Assembly: GCA_035292525.1 (NCBI GenBank)
Contig: DATDPZ010000050.1
Coordinates: forward strand, 1-10,007
Direction of reading: 5' to 3'
Length of the DNA: 10,007 nucleotides
From: VBAS01 sp035292525
GTDB lineage: Bacteria; Bacteroidota; Bacteroidia; Chitinophagales; Chitinophagaceae
The position numbers and the translations under genes were made by a program. This document shows positions 1 to 6,040 of this stretch, one piece after another. A model generated the notes under the pieces. The model had not been told where the DNA came from and made no database searches. It was given only the letters and a program-made list of their open reading frames with translations. Each line of letters opens with the position of its first letter. Within the stretch, counting starts at the first letter, position 1.

Positions 1-1268
1 CGTAGAGCTATTGACTGTTTATGTGCAGCAAGTCCTTCTGCATCGGCCATTAACATTACGGTATTCCCAATATTTTTTAATCCTTCTTTGGTCAATTGCT
101 GAAAAGTAATTTTTTTTACAAAACTATCCACTGAAACTCCACTGTAGATGGCTGCATATCCATTGGTTGGTAAAGTATGGTTGGTTCCACTGGCATAATC
201 TCCAGCACTTTCAGGAGAATAATTTCCAAGAAATACAGAACCGGCAGCTATAACTTCCGATGATATCTCTTCAGCATTGTTACAGGCAAGTATTAAATGT
301 TCCGGCGCATACAGGTTCGAAAATTCAATAGCATCACAGGGATTATTCAGTAAAATGATTTTACTGTTTAGTAATGTTTTTTCAGCCATGGCTTTTCTGG
401 GCAGCTCTTTGATTTGTTCTGCTATACAATTTTTAACTTTTTTAGCAAGGATTTCACTGTAGGTTAAAAGAATAACCTGTGAATCCGTTCCATGTTCTGC
501 CTGTGATAATAAATCTGCTGCTATAAATTCCGGTACAGCAGATTCATCGGCAATGATTATAACTTCAGAAGGGCCGGCAGGCATGTCAATAGCAACACCA
601 TCTTTTTGTACAAATTGTTTTGCACAGTTTACATATTGATTACCGGGTCCAAAAATTTTAAACACCCCGGGAATGCTCTCTGTACCATATGCCATAGCAG
701 CGATGGCCTGTACACCACCTGCTTTGAAAATTAGTTTTATACCGCAAAGATCAGCTGCAAACAGGATGGCCGGATGAACCGTACCATCTTTGGAAGGAGG
801 AGTGCATAACACTATTTCTTTGCAACCTGCAATAGCGGCTGGGATTGCCAGCATTAAAACGGTGGAAAAGAGTGGCGCTGTACCACCGGGGATATAAATG
901 CCCACTTTTTCAATGCCTGCAGATTTTCTCCAGCATTTGATTCCTGGCATAGTTTCTATATACTTTACTTCATCAACCTGTGCCTGATGAAATTTTTCAA
1001 TATTCTGTTTTGCCTGTTGAATCGCAGTTATTAATTCCATTGATAATAATTTTTGCCCGGCCTCAATTTCTTTTTTACTCACTACCAGGGTTTTTAATTT
1101 TACATGGTCAAACTTTTTTGTATATCTGCAAACAGCTTTGTCGCCCTGCTTTTTCACTTTACTGATCATTTTTTCTACAGCAGTTTCTAAGCCGGTTGTT
1201 TCCAAAACCGGACGCTGTGCCAGTTTATTCCAGAGTTTCTTTTTTGGATATTTTATTATTTTAATCAT
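1..1268 (-). CDS. hisD: Histidinol dehydrogenase, partial at C-terminus
   Basis: Catalyses the last two steps of histidine biosynthesis in the cytoplasm, oxidising L-histidinol to L-histidine with two NAD+ and a bound zinc. The reading frame starts MIKIIKYPKKKLWNKL and stays open for 422 codons to the window edge. Family lengths near 430 residues suggest only a few C-terminal residues are missing. The expected catalytic and zinc residues are all visible: Q256 and H259 in SQAEHG, E323 and H324 in APEHL, D357 in SAGDYAS, and H416 in AAHKQS. Their numbering is offset by only three from the E. coli enzyme. Conserved stretches GIYIPGGTAPL, FGPGNQYV and DMPAGPSEV are also present. The ATG lies 5 bp after the hisG stop, so the two are cotranscribed and probably translationally coupled. 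No Shine-Dalgarno sequence is visible, as is usual in Bacteroidota. Further his genes probably continue to the left of the window. Confidence 0.97.
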   Translation of the reverse strand, partial: MIKIIKYPKKKLWNKLAQRPVLETTGLETAVEKMISKVKKQGDKAVCRYTKKFDHVKLKTLVVSKKEIEAGQKLLSMELITAIQQAKQNIEKFHQAQVDEVKYIETMPGIKCWRKSAGIEKVGIYIPGGTAPLFSTVLMLAIPAAIAGCKEIVLCTPPSKDGTVHPAILFAADLCGIKLIFKAGGVQAIAAMAYGTESIPGVFKIFGPGNQYVNCAKQFVQKDGVAIDMPAGPSEVIIIADESAVPEFIAADLLSQAEHGTDSQVILLTYSEILAKKVKNCIAEQIKELPRKAMAEKTLLNSKIILLNNPCDAIEFSNLYAPEHLILACNNAEEISSEVIAAGSVFLGNYSPESAGDYASGTNHTLPTNGYAAIYSGVSVDSFVKKITFQQLTKEGLKNIGNTVMLMADAEGLAAHKQSIAL

Positions 1269-1273
1269 TGTTT

Positions 1274-2182
1274 TCAGCTGATCATTTTTTCAATGGGAAC
1301 AATCAAAATGCCCTCAGCCCCGCTGGCTTTCAGTTTTTCTATTACATTCCAGAAATCATCTTCGCTGATGACAGAATGTACGGAACTCCATCCCGATGTG
1401 GCAAGAGGAAGGATAGTTGGGCTTTTCATGCCGGGCAACAATTTACAGATAGCTTCCAGTTTATTATTTGGAACATTCAATAAAACATATTTATTGTTCC
1501 GGGCTTTTTTTACAGCCTGAATCCGGAATAAAAGTTTATCCAGTAAAAATTGTTTTTCAACCCGCAATTGTTTGTTGATGATCAGCACAGCTTCAGATTC
1601 TAAAACAGTTTCCAATTCTGAAAGTTCATTGCTGAACAAAGTGCTGCCGGAGCTTACCAGGTCGCAAATAGCATCTGCCAGCCCGATGCGTGGAGCTATT
1701 TCTACTGATCCGCTGATTTCCTGGATACCGGCATTAATTTTTTTTGCTTTTAAAAAACCGGAAAGGATGAATGGGTAACTGGTAGCAATTTTTTTCCCAA
1801 TCAAATCATCAATTGATTTAATGCCCAGGTTTTTGGGTACTGCCACAGATAGCCTGCATTTTCCAAATCCCAGTTTTTCCAGGGCAATAACTTTTTTGTT
1901 TTTTTCAGCGACCACATTTTCCCCAACAAACCCTATATCAACTACACCATCCTGCACATATTCCGGAATATCATCATCACGCAAAAAGAAAACTTCAAGA
2001 GGAAAATTAACAGCCTGTACCCGGAGCTGGTTATTACCATTACTAATATGAATACCACATTCTTTTAGCATAGACATTGATCCATCATGCAGCCTTCCTT
2101 TTTTCTGGATGGCTACTTTTAATTGCGGGTTATTGCCCGGCGTGGCAGTATTCTGTAAATCTGTATTCATGTTGAGCAGCAT
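1274..2182 (-). CDS. hisG: ATP phosphoribosyltransferase, long form
   Basis: Catalyses the first committed step of histidine synthesis, joining ATP and PRPP to give phosphoribosyl-ATP. The 302-residue length and domain layout fit the homo-oligomeric long form, which does not need HisZ. The catalytic part starts around residue 21 with LKVAIQKKGRLHDGS. The PRPP-binding segment is near residues 165-182 (RIGLADAICDLVSSGSTL). From about residue 230 to the end is the PII-like C-terminal domain that in this family binds histidine for feedback inhibition (KYVLLNVP, LPGMKSPTILPL, GILIVPIEKM). The start is uncertain: Met1 (2182) and Met5 (2170) both precede the conserved core, and the first 20 residues look like a poorly conserved extension. 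The gene is first in the his operon and lies just after an attenuator hairpin, so expression should depend on readthrough there. Confidence 0.97.
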   Translation of the reverse strand: MLLNMNTDLQNTATPGNNPQLKVAIQKKGRLHDGSMSMLKECGIHISNGNNQLRVQAVNFPLEVFFLRDDDIPEYVQDGVVDIGFVGENVVAEKNKKVIALEKLGFGKCRLSVAVPKNLGIKSIDDLIGKKIATSYPFILSGFLKAKKINAGIQEISGSVEIAPRIGLADAICDLVSSGSTLFSNELSELETVLESEAVLIINKQLRVEKQFLLDKLLFRIQAVKKARNNKYVLLNVPNNKLEAICKLLPGMKSPTILPLATSGWSSVHSVISEDDFWNVIEKLKASGAEGILIVPIEKMIS

Positions 2183-2200
2183 TATTTTTAAAATGATGAA

Positions 2201-2232
2201 AAATAAAAAAGGCTTACCTGCGTAAGCCCTTT
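2201..2232 (-). terminator. his attenuator: intrinsic terminator (regions 3:4)
   Basis: On the minus strand, GGCUUAC (2228-2222) pairs perfectly with GUAAGCC (2217-2211) around a GCAG loop. The stem extends outward by one G-U and three A-U pairs to about 11 bp (2232-2207). A T-rich run follows directly (TTTTTTATTT, 2210-2201). This is a standard intrinsic terminator. It sits between the leader peptide and hisG inside the operon, so it must act conditionally. The 5' arm is also complementary to the tail of the leader peptide gene, which gives the alternative fold described separately. Confidence 0.9.
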
Positions 2233-2288
2233 AAAAAAAGTTGATGATTATACTTAATACTATCAAGGCCTACCCATTCCAGGTAAAC
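2222..2288 (-). promoter_or_regulatory. his attenuator: regions 1, 2 and 3 (pause hairpin and antiterminator)
   Basis: Two competing pairings are visible upstream of the terminator. Region 1 (GUUUACC, 2288-2282) can pair with region 2 (GGUAGGC, 2274-2268) over 7 bp including two G-U pairs. Region 2 in the form GUAGGCCUU (2273-2265) can instead pair over 9 bp, two of them G-U, with region 3 (AGGGCUUAC, 2230-2222), which is the 5' arm of the terminator. Region 1 starts one base after the last His codon, and the leader stop codon overlaps the end of region 2. Inferred logic: a ribosome stalled on uncharged His codons masks region 1, so 2:3 forms and transcription continues. A ribosome reaching the stop codon masks region 2, so 3:4 forms and transcription ends. 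Without translation, 1:2 forms and 3:4 again terminates. Confidence 0.85.
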
Positions 2289-2319
2289 GATGCTGATGAA
2301 TATGTATAAGATTAATCAT
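2263..2319 (-). CDS. hisL: his operon leader peptide (18 residues, three His)
   Basis: A short open frame encodes MINLIHIHQHRLPGMGRP followed by TGA. His occupies residues 6, 8 and 10 (codons within 2290-2304), a density that is very unlikely by chance just upstream of hisG and an intrinsic terminator. The peptide itself probably has no function; its translation senses charged histidyl-tRNA. The functional analogue is enterobacterial hisL, which has a run of consecutive His codons, whereas here they alternate with Ile and Gln. The symbol is given by function, not homology. The ATG has no Shine-Dalgarno sequence and, if the -7 element at 2328-2335 is correct, only about three bases of untranslated leader. 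The frame is too short for ordinary gene callers. Confidence 0.9.
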   Translation of the reverse strand: MINLIHIHQHRLPGMGRP

Positions 2320-2327
2320 TGTGGATG

Positions 2328-2335
2328 CAAATATA
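2328..2335 (-). promoter_or_regulatory. Candidate his operon promoter, -7 element
   Basis: The minus strand reads TATATTTG, a full match to the Bacteroidota sigma-ABfr -7 consensus TAnnTTTG. It lies 8 bases before the leader peptide ATG and just after the stop codon of the upstream lipoprotein gene. No TTTG -33 element is seen about 19 bases upstream. A start around 2322 would leave an almost leaderless transcript for the leader peptide. Readthrough from the lipoprotein gene is also possible, because no terminator separates them. Confidence 0.5.
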
Positions 2336-2347
2336 GGAAGAAAACAA

Positions 2348-2473
2348 TCAGGCTTTGTCTTTTTTAGATTCTATAGACACGATAGGACATCCGTATTTAC
2401 GTGAAGTAGCACAGGAACTTATTAATACGATCATCAATAACAAAGAAATACCAGTTATAAATTTGTTTTTCAT
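2348..2473 (-). CDS. Small lipoprotein, 41 residues, RKYGCP motif
   Basis: The frame encodes a type II signal peptide: a short basic start (MKNKF), a hydrophobic core over residues 6-18, and a lipobox LISSC with the lipidated Cys at residue 21. The mature part is only about 21 residues: C21, then ATSRKYGCP, then a charged tail ending KKDKA. The lipobox Cys is followed by Ala-Thr-Ser rather than Asp. A second Cys (residue 29) is preceded by Gly and followed by Pro. I recall short lipoproteins with a similar K-x-GCP segment in other Bacteroidota genomes, but no function is known to me. It lies upstream of and co-oriented with the his leader, 28 bp from its start, and is divergent from the exonuclease gene. 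It is small enough to be missed by automatic annotation. A plus-strand frame across the same bases has no recognisable protein features. Confidence 0.8.
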   Translation of the reverse strand: MKNKFITGISLLLMIVLISSCATSRKYGCPIVSIESKKDKA

Positions 2474-2519
2474 TTTCAGGGATTTTTGGTTAAAACGAAA
2501 AAATCAGTTGTTTATTTTG

Positions 2520-2527
2520 CAAAGGGA
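2520..2527 (-). promoter_or_regulatory. Possible lipoprotein gene promoter, -7-like element
   Basis: The minus strand reads TCCCTTTG, one mismatch from TAnnTTTG, about 46 bases before the lipoprotein ATG. A T-rich run (GTTTTTT) lies roughly 20 bases upstream, where the -33 element is expected. The match is weak and given only as a candidate. Confidence 0.25.
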
Positions 2528-2571
2528 GCCGGAATTATAAAAAACAGCTAATTTCATACTTTACAAATACC

Positions 2572-2579
2572 TACCTTTA
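2572..2579 (+). promoter_or_regulatory. Candidate exonuclease gene promoter, -7-like element
   Basis: TACCTTTA is one mismatch from the Bacteroidota -7 consensus TAnnTTTG, 27 bases before the exonuclease ATG. A weak TTTC lies 16 bases upstream of it. The position in the divergent intergenic region supports a promoter here, but the exact element is uncertain. Confidence 0.4.
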
Positions 2580-2606
2580 CGGCCTTGAAAAACATTTTTA
2601 TCTGAC

Positions 2607-3374
2607 ATGTTACAACTCACAAAGCCTCTGGCTTTTATAGATTTAGAAACAACAGGGATCAATCTTGGCAATGACAGAATCGTGGAGATTGCGGTGGTTA
2701 AACTCCTGGTTAACGGGAACAAAAGTGTAAAGCGAAAACTGGTAAACCCCGGTATCCCTATCCCCAAAGAAGCCAGTGATATTCATGGTATCACAGATGA
2801 GATAGTCAAAGATGCCCCCTCTTTTAAACAAGTAGCACAGGAACTGAAACAAATTTTAGACGGTTGTGATATTGCAGGTTATAATAGTAACCGGTTTGAT
2901 ATCCCGCTGCTCATGGAAGAGTTTCTCCGTGCAGAAGTGGAATTTGACATGAAAGGCAGAAGATTGATAGATGTACAGCATATTTTTCATAAAATGGAAC
3001 AAAGAACATTAGGGGCAGCTTATAAATTTTATTGCAATAAAAACCTTGATGGAGCTCATAGTGCAGAAGTGGATGCCTCTGCTACGCATGAAATTCTGGA
3101 AGCTCAACTAAGCCATTATCCTGAATTAGGGAATACGGTGGATTCAGTTTTAAAAGTGATTGGCGAAGATGTGATCGTTGATTTTGCCCGCCGCTTTGCT
3201 ATGGAAAAAGGAGTGGAGGTTTTTAATTTTGGAAAATTCAAGGGCCGCCCTGTTGCGGAAGTGTTGAAATCTGAACCACAATATTATGACTGGATGATGA
3301 AAGGAGATTTTCCCCAGCATACAAAACAAAAACTTACAGAAATCAGAACCCGGAGTCTGTTGAATAAAAATTAA
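2607..3374 (+). CDS. DnaQ/ExoX-type 3'-5' exonuclease
   Basis: A DEDDh-family 3'-5' exonuclease that should release nucleotides from DNA 3' ends with two metal ions. The metal ligands and general base are visible: D12 and E14 in FIDLETTG (motif I), D98 in NSNRFDIPLL (motif II), and H151 with D156 in HSAEVDA (motif III). The exonuclease domain covers about residues 7-168. The C-terminal part (about 205-248: FNFGKFKGRPVAEVL, then QYYDWMMKGDFP) matches the small domain found at the end of exodeoxyribonuclease X-like proteins. This points to a stand-alone repair or end-processing nuclease, not the polymerase III epsilon subunit, which carries a polymerase-binding tail instead. It is first of the rightward gene group and has its own likely promoter. 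The exact substrate (DNA or RNA, single or double strand) cannot be read from the sequence. Confidence 0.93.
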   Translation: MLQLTKPLAFIDLETTGINLGNDRIVEIAVVKLLVNGNKSVKRKLVNPGIPIPKEASDIHGITDEIVKDAPSFKQVAQELKQILDGCDIAGYNSNRFDIPLLMEEFLRAEVEFDMKGRRLIDVQHIFHKMEQRTLGAAYKFYCNKNLDGAHSAEVDASATHEILEAQLSHYPELGNTVDSVLKVIGEDVIVDFARRFAMEKGVEVFNFGKFKGRPVAEVLKSEPQYYDWMMKGDFPQHTKQKLTEIRTRSLLNKN

Positions 3375-3417
3375 CATTTACATACTCTTTTTTCCGATAC
3401 TTATGTTTCTCATATTG

Positions 3418-3425
3418 TAAATTCG
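3418..3425 (+). promoter_or_regulatory. Possible glycosyltransferase promoter, -7-like element
   Basis: TAAATTCG differs from TAnnTTTG at one position and ends 21 bases before the TTG start of the glycosyltransferase gene. A T-rich run lies about 20 bases upstream. The 72-bp gap after the exonuclease gene has no hairpin, so cotranscription is equally possible. Confidence 0.25.
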
Positions 3426-3446
3426 TAATTCCCATCATCCACCCAA

Positions 3447-4223
3447 TTGGAGAAGCTAGTAATTATACCTACTTATAATGAGATAGAGAATATCGGCGGT
3501 ATTCTTACTGCCATTTTTTCTTTGCGGCAGGAGTTTCATGTATTGGTTGTTGACGATGGTTCACCTGACGGAACCGCTCAGAAAGTAAAAGAACTTCAAT
3601 CCGGGTATCACCAACAGTTATTTATTGAGGAACGAAAAGGAAAGCTTGGATTAGGTACAGCTTATATCCATGGATTCAAATGGGCACTGGAAAAAGGGTA
3701 TTCATTCATTTTTGAAATTGATGCAGATTTTTCCCATAATCCCAAAGACCTTCCCCGTTTATACGCTGCCTGCAAACAGGAAGGAGCTGATGTGGCAATT
3801 GGATCCAGGTATGTACAAGATGGCGGTGTATTGAATTGGCCCTGGGACAGAATTGCTCTTTCAAAAGGAGCCTCCCTCTACACAAGATTAATTACCTGGA
3901 TGCCGGTAAAAGATCCTACGGCCGGATTTGTCTGTTATAAAAAAGAAGTACTGGAAGCCATTAACCTGGATACTATAAGTTTTGTAGGCTATGCTTTCCA
4001 GATTGAGATGAAATATGCAGCCTGGAAACTAGGGTTTAAAATAAAGGAAGTTCCTATTATTTTCCAGGATCGTACCCATGGACTTTCAAAAATGAATAAG
4101 AGTATTGTGAAAGAAGGCGTCATTGGTGTACTGAAGCTATGGTGGAACAGTATTTTTAAAAATTACAGGAAGAAAACGAAAAACAAGGATATGAATATTC
4201 CTGCTGCTTCCTCTCCCAAATAA
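3447..4223 (+). CDS. Polyprenol-phosphate mannosyltransferase-like family 2 glycosyltransferase
   Basis: A GT-A fold, inverting family 2 glycosyltransferase of the dolichol-phosphate mannose synthase type, expected to move a sugar (probably mannose) from a nucleotide sugar to a polyprenyl phosphate at the cytoplasmic membrane face. The nucleotide-sugar motif is VVDDGSPDGT (D36, D37). The metal-binding triad D92-A-D94 sits in EIDADFSHNP. GSRYVQDGG (119-127), DPTAGF (156-161) and DRTHGLSKM (208-216) are all typical of this family. At 258 residues it has no transmembrane segment, so it is the short soluble type and not the form fused to membrane helices. The start must be TTG at 3447: no ATG or GTG lies in frame between the upstream TAA at 3426 and the conserved VIIPTYNE. 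The mannose specificity is inferred from family resemblance only. A basic tail (RKKTKNK) could contact the membrane. Confidence 0.92.
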   Translation: MEKLVIIPTYNEIENIGGILTAIFSLRQEFHVLVVDDGSPDGTAQKVKELQSGYHQQLFIEERKGKLGLGTAYIHGFKWALEKGYSFIFEIDADFSHNPKDLPRLYAACKQEGADVAIGSRYVQDGGVLNWPWDRIALSKGASLYTRLITWMPVKDPTAGFVCYKKEVLEAINLDTISFVGYAFQIEMKYAAWKLGFKIKEVPIIFQDRTHGLSKMNKSIVKEGVIGVLKLWWNSIFKNYRKKTKNKDMNIPAASSPK

Positions 4224-4256
4224 TTTCTTTGTGCTTTTTTAATTAGTTTGCAGGAA

Positions 4257-5171
4257 ATGAAAAAAGCATTCCTTCAACTTCATGCTTCAGTGTTCCTTGC
4301 CGGCTTTACCGGCATTCTCGGACTTTTAATTGACTTAAACGAAGGCTTACTGGTTTGGTACAGGTTATTGCTTGCTTCTGTTGCTATGTGGATATTGGTT
4401 TTACTTACTGGAAAATTGCAAAAAATTTCTTTGAAGGATGCACTCCGGCTTACAGGCATTGGTTTCCTGGCAGCCATCCACTGGGTTACTTTTTATGGTT
4501 CTATCAAATATGCAAATGTTTCGGTAGCGTTGGTTTGTTTTTCTTCCATAGGTTTTTTTACATCATTGGCAGAACCGATATTGCTTCGGACAAAAATAAT
4601 CTGGATGGAAGTATTACTGGGAATTTTGGTTATTGCCGGCATATTTATCATTTTTCATTTTGATCCAAAATATAAAGTGGGTATAATCCTTGGCCTTATC
4701 TGTGCTTTGCTCATGTCATTTGTGATCATCTTTATCCGGCAATTTGTTCAAAGGATTAATGCTGAAACACTGCTCACTTATCAGCTAAGTGGTGGGTTGA
4801 TTACCCTTTCTCTTCTAATACCCTTTTACCTGAAGCTTTTCCCGACAGAATATATCATTCCCGATCTTAATGACTGGTTATGGTTATTGGTATTGGCTTT
4901 GTTTTGTTCAGTTTTGGCATTTATGCTTTCTGTAAATGCGTTAAAAAAACTAAGCGCCTTTACAGTGAACCTCAGTTTTAACCTGGAACCTGTATATGGT
5001 ATATTACTGGCATTTATTTTTTTTGGGGAAAACAAACAACTGGGCTGGTCATTTTTAGCGGGTTTTGCACTTATTTCCCTTTCATTAATTATTCATGCCT
5101 GGATGCTGATCCGGCAACAAAGAAAAATTACACGGGATGCCTCAACATGGTTACCACCAAAAAATAATTGA
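4257..5171 (+). CDS. EamA/DMT-family membrane transporter
   Basis: An inner-membrane protein of the drug/metabolite transporter superfamily with two EamA repeats and about ten hydrophobic helices; such proteins export or exchange small metabolites, but the substrate cannot be told from sequence. The first repeat covers about residues 5-135 and contains FTGILG near the first helix and the helix-end motif LVWYRLLLAS. The second covers about 145-285. The basic end (IRQQRKI) fits a cytoplasmic tail. I place the start at ATG 4257 (MKKAFLQLHAS, 304 residues) rather than an in-frame TTG at 4248, because Met-Lys-Lys immediately precedes the first helix. The gap to the glycosyltransferase stop is 33 bp. 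The 3' end overlaps the next gene by 35 bp, so the transporter and methyltransferase are surely cotranscribed. Confidence 0.93.
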   Translation: MKKAFLQLHASVFLAGFTGILGLLIDLNEGLLVWYRLLLASVAMWILVLLTGKLQKISLKDALRLTGIGFLAAIHWVTFYGSIKYANVSVALVCFSSIGFFTSLAEPILLRTKIIWMEVLLGILVIAGIFIIFHFDPKYKVGIILGLICALLMSFVIIFIRQFVQRINAETLLTYQLSGGLITLSLLIPFYLKLFPTEYIIPDLNDWLWLLVLALFCSVLAFMLSVNALKKLSAFTVNLSFNLEPVYGILLAFIFFGENKQLGWSFLAGFALISLSLIIHAWMLIRQQRKITRDASTWLPPKNN

Positions 5172-5994
5172 GTATTACGATAGCACAGAAAATGCTTATA
5201 ATGACAGTTGGGATTTACAAAGAAGCCTGGCAATTCACTATGGATATTGGGATGAGCAGGTGAAAAATTTTCCTCAATCGCTTACCAGGATGAATGAAGT
5301 GATGATGAAAGCAGCTGCTATTAAACCATTTGATAACATTCTGGATGCCGGATGTGGAATCGGGGGTAGTGCTTTTTACCTTGCTGTAAAAACCGGTTGT
5401 CATGTAACAGGTATTAGTTTAAGTGAAAAGCATATTAAGAAAGCAATTGATCTGTCAAAACAAAAAAATCTTTCAGATAAAGCAGATTTTTTGGTAATGA
5501 ATTATTCAGCTACAACTTTTCCTGATAAAAGTTTTGACGTGGTTTGGGGATGTGAAAGTATTTGCTACGCCGATGATAAAGAACAATTCATTAAAGAAGC
5601 TTTCAGAATATTAAAACCGGGAGGCAGGCTGGTAGTTGCTGATGGTTTTGTAGCAGATTTCAGAAATAATGAGCATCCAATCATCAGGAAATGGCTGGAT
5701 GGCTGGGAGGTAAATTACCTGGAATCACCAGTAAGATTTCAACATTATATGAACGAAGCAGGATTTGAAAATATTCATTACAGGGACATTTCAGCTTTTA
5801 CTTTACATTCATCAAAACGGCTCTATAAATTTTATTTCCTGGCCAAACTTTACCTGTTATGGAAAACACTTACTTTTTCTAACAGGGCTACAGAAATGCA
5901 AAAGAAAAATATTGAAGCTTGCAAATTCCAGTTTTGGGGAATGAAAAGAAATTTGTGGCAATATGGTATTGCCGTTGGAATAAAGCCTGGTTAA
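5137..5994 (+). CDS. SAM-dependent class I methyltransferase
   Basis: A class I (Rossmann-fold) methyltransferase of 285 residues. The SAM-binding motif I is at 67-77 (NILDAGCGIGG). The acidic/strand-2 region is TGISLSEKHI (91-100). Motif II is in FDVVWGCESICYADD (133-147), and the post-motif segment is LKPGGRLVVADGF (159-171). The N-terminal part YYDSTENAYNDSWD and HYGYWDE (34-40) resembles the tocopherol, sterol and small-molecule methyltransferase group, so a lipid, quinone or other hydrophobic metabolite is plausible, but the acceptor is not determinable. The C-terminal half (about 225-285) is rich in aromatic residues and may form a substrate lid. The only sensible start is the ATG lying 35 bp inside the transporter gene, in another frame; this suggests translational coupling. 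The cotranscribed transporter may act on a related compound, which is inference. Confidence 0.9.
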   Translation: MPQHGYHQKIIEYYDSTENAYNDSWDLQRSLAIHYGYWDEQVKNFPQSLTRMNEVMMKAAAIKPFDNILDAGCGIGGSAFYLAVKTGCHVTGISLSEKHIKKAIDLSKQKNLSDKADFLVMNYSATTFPDKSFDVVWGCESICYADDKEQFIKEAFRILKPGGRLVVADGFVADFRNNEHPIIRKWLDGWEVNYLESPVRFQHYMNEAGFENIHYRDISAFTLHSSKRLYKFYFLAKLYLLWKTLTFSNRATEMQKKNIEACKFQFWGMKRNLWQYGIAVGIKPG

Positions 5995-6011
5995 TTTTTC
6001 AACTTTCATCC

Positions 6012-6019
6012 TATCTTTA
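6012..6019 (+). promoter_or_regulatory. Possible S9 peptidase promoter, -7-like element
   Basis: TATCTTTA is one mismatch from TAnnTTTG and lies 21 bases before the peptidase ATG, a spacing similar to that of the exonuclease candidate TACCTTTA. No convincing -33 element is seen. Confidence 0.35.
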
Positions 6020-6040
6020 TTCCCGATCAAACCGACTGTT

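Noticed and set aside
2355..2540. 61-residue plus-strand frame over the small lipoprotein gene
   Set aside because: It is the antisense shadow of the lipoprotein gene, which has a proper signal peptide and lipobox; the plus-strand product has no coherent features.
2607..3374. Exonuclease as the polymerase III epsilon subunit (dnaQ)
   Set aside because: The C-terminal part matches the ExoX-type domain instead of a polymerase-binding tail, so the product is better called a stand-alone exonuclease.
4243..4250. TTAGTTTG as a -7 promoter element for the transporter gene
   Set aside because: It has one mismatch to TAnnTTTG but would place the transcript start on the ATG itself; the 33-bp gap makes cotranscription with the glycosyltransferase gene more likely.
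4355..4663. 102-residue plus-strand frame inside the EamA transporter gene
   Set aside because: It is out of frame within a clear membrane protein gene; its aromatic-rich composition is a by-product of reading hydrophobic codons in another frame.
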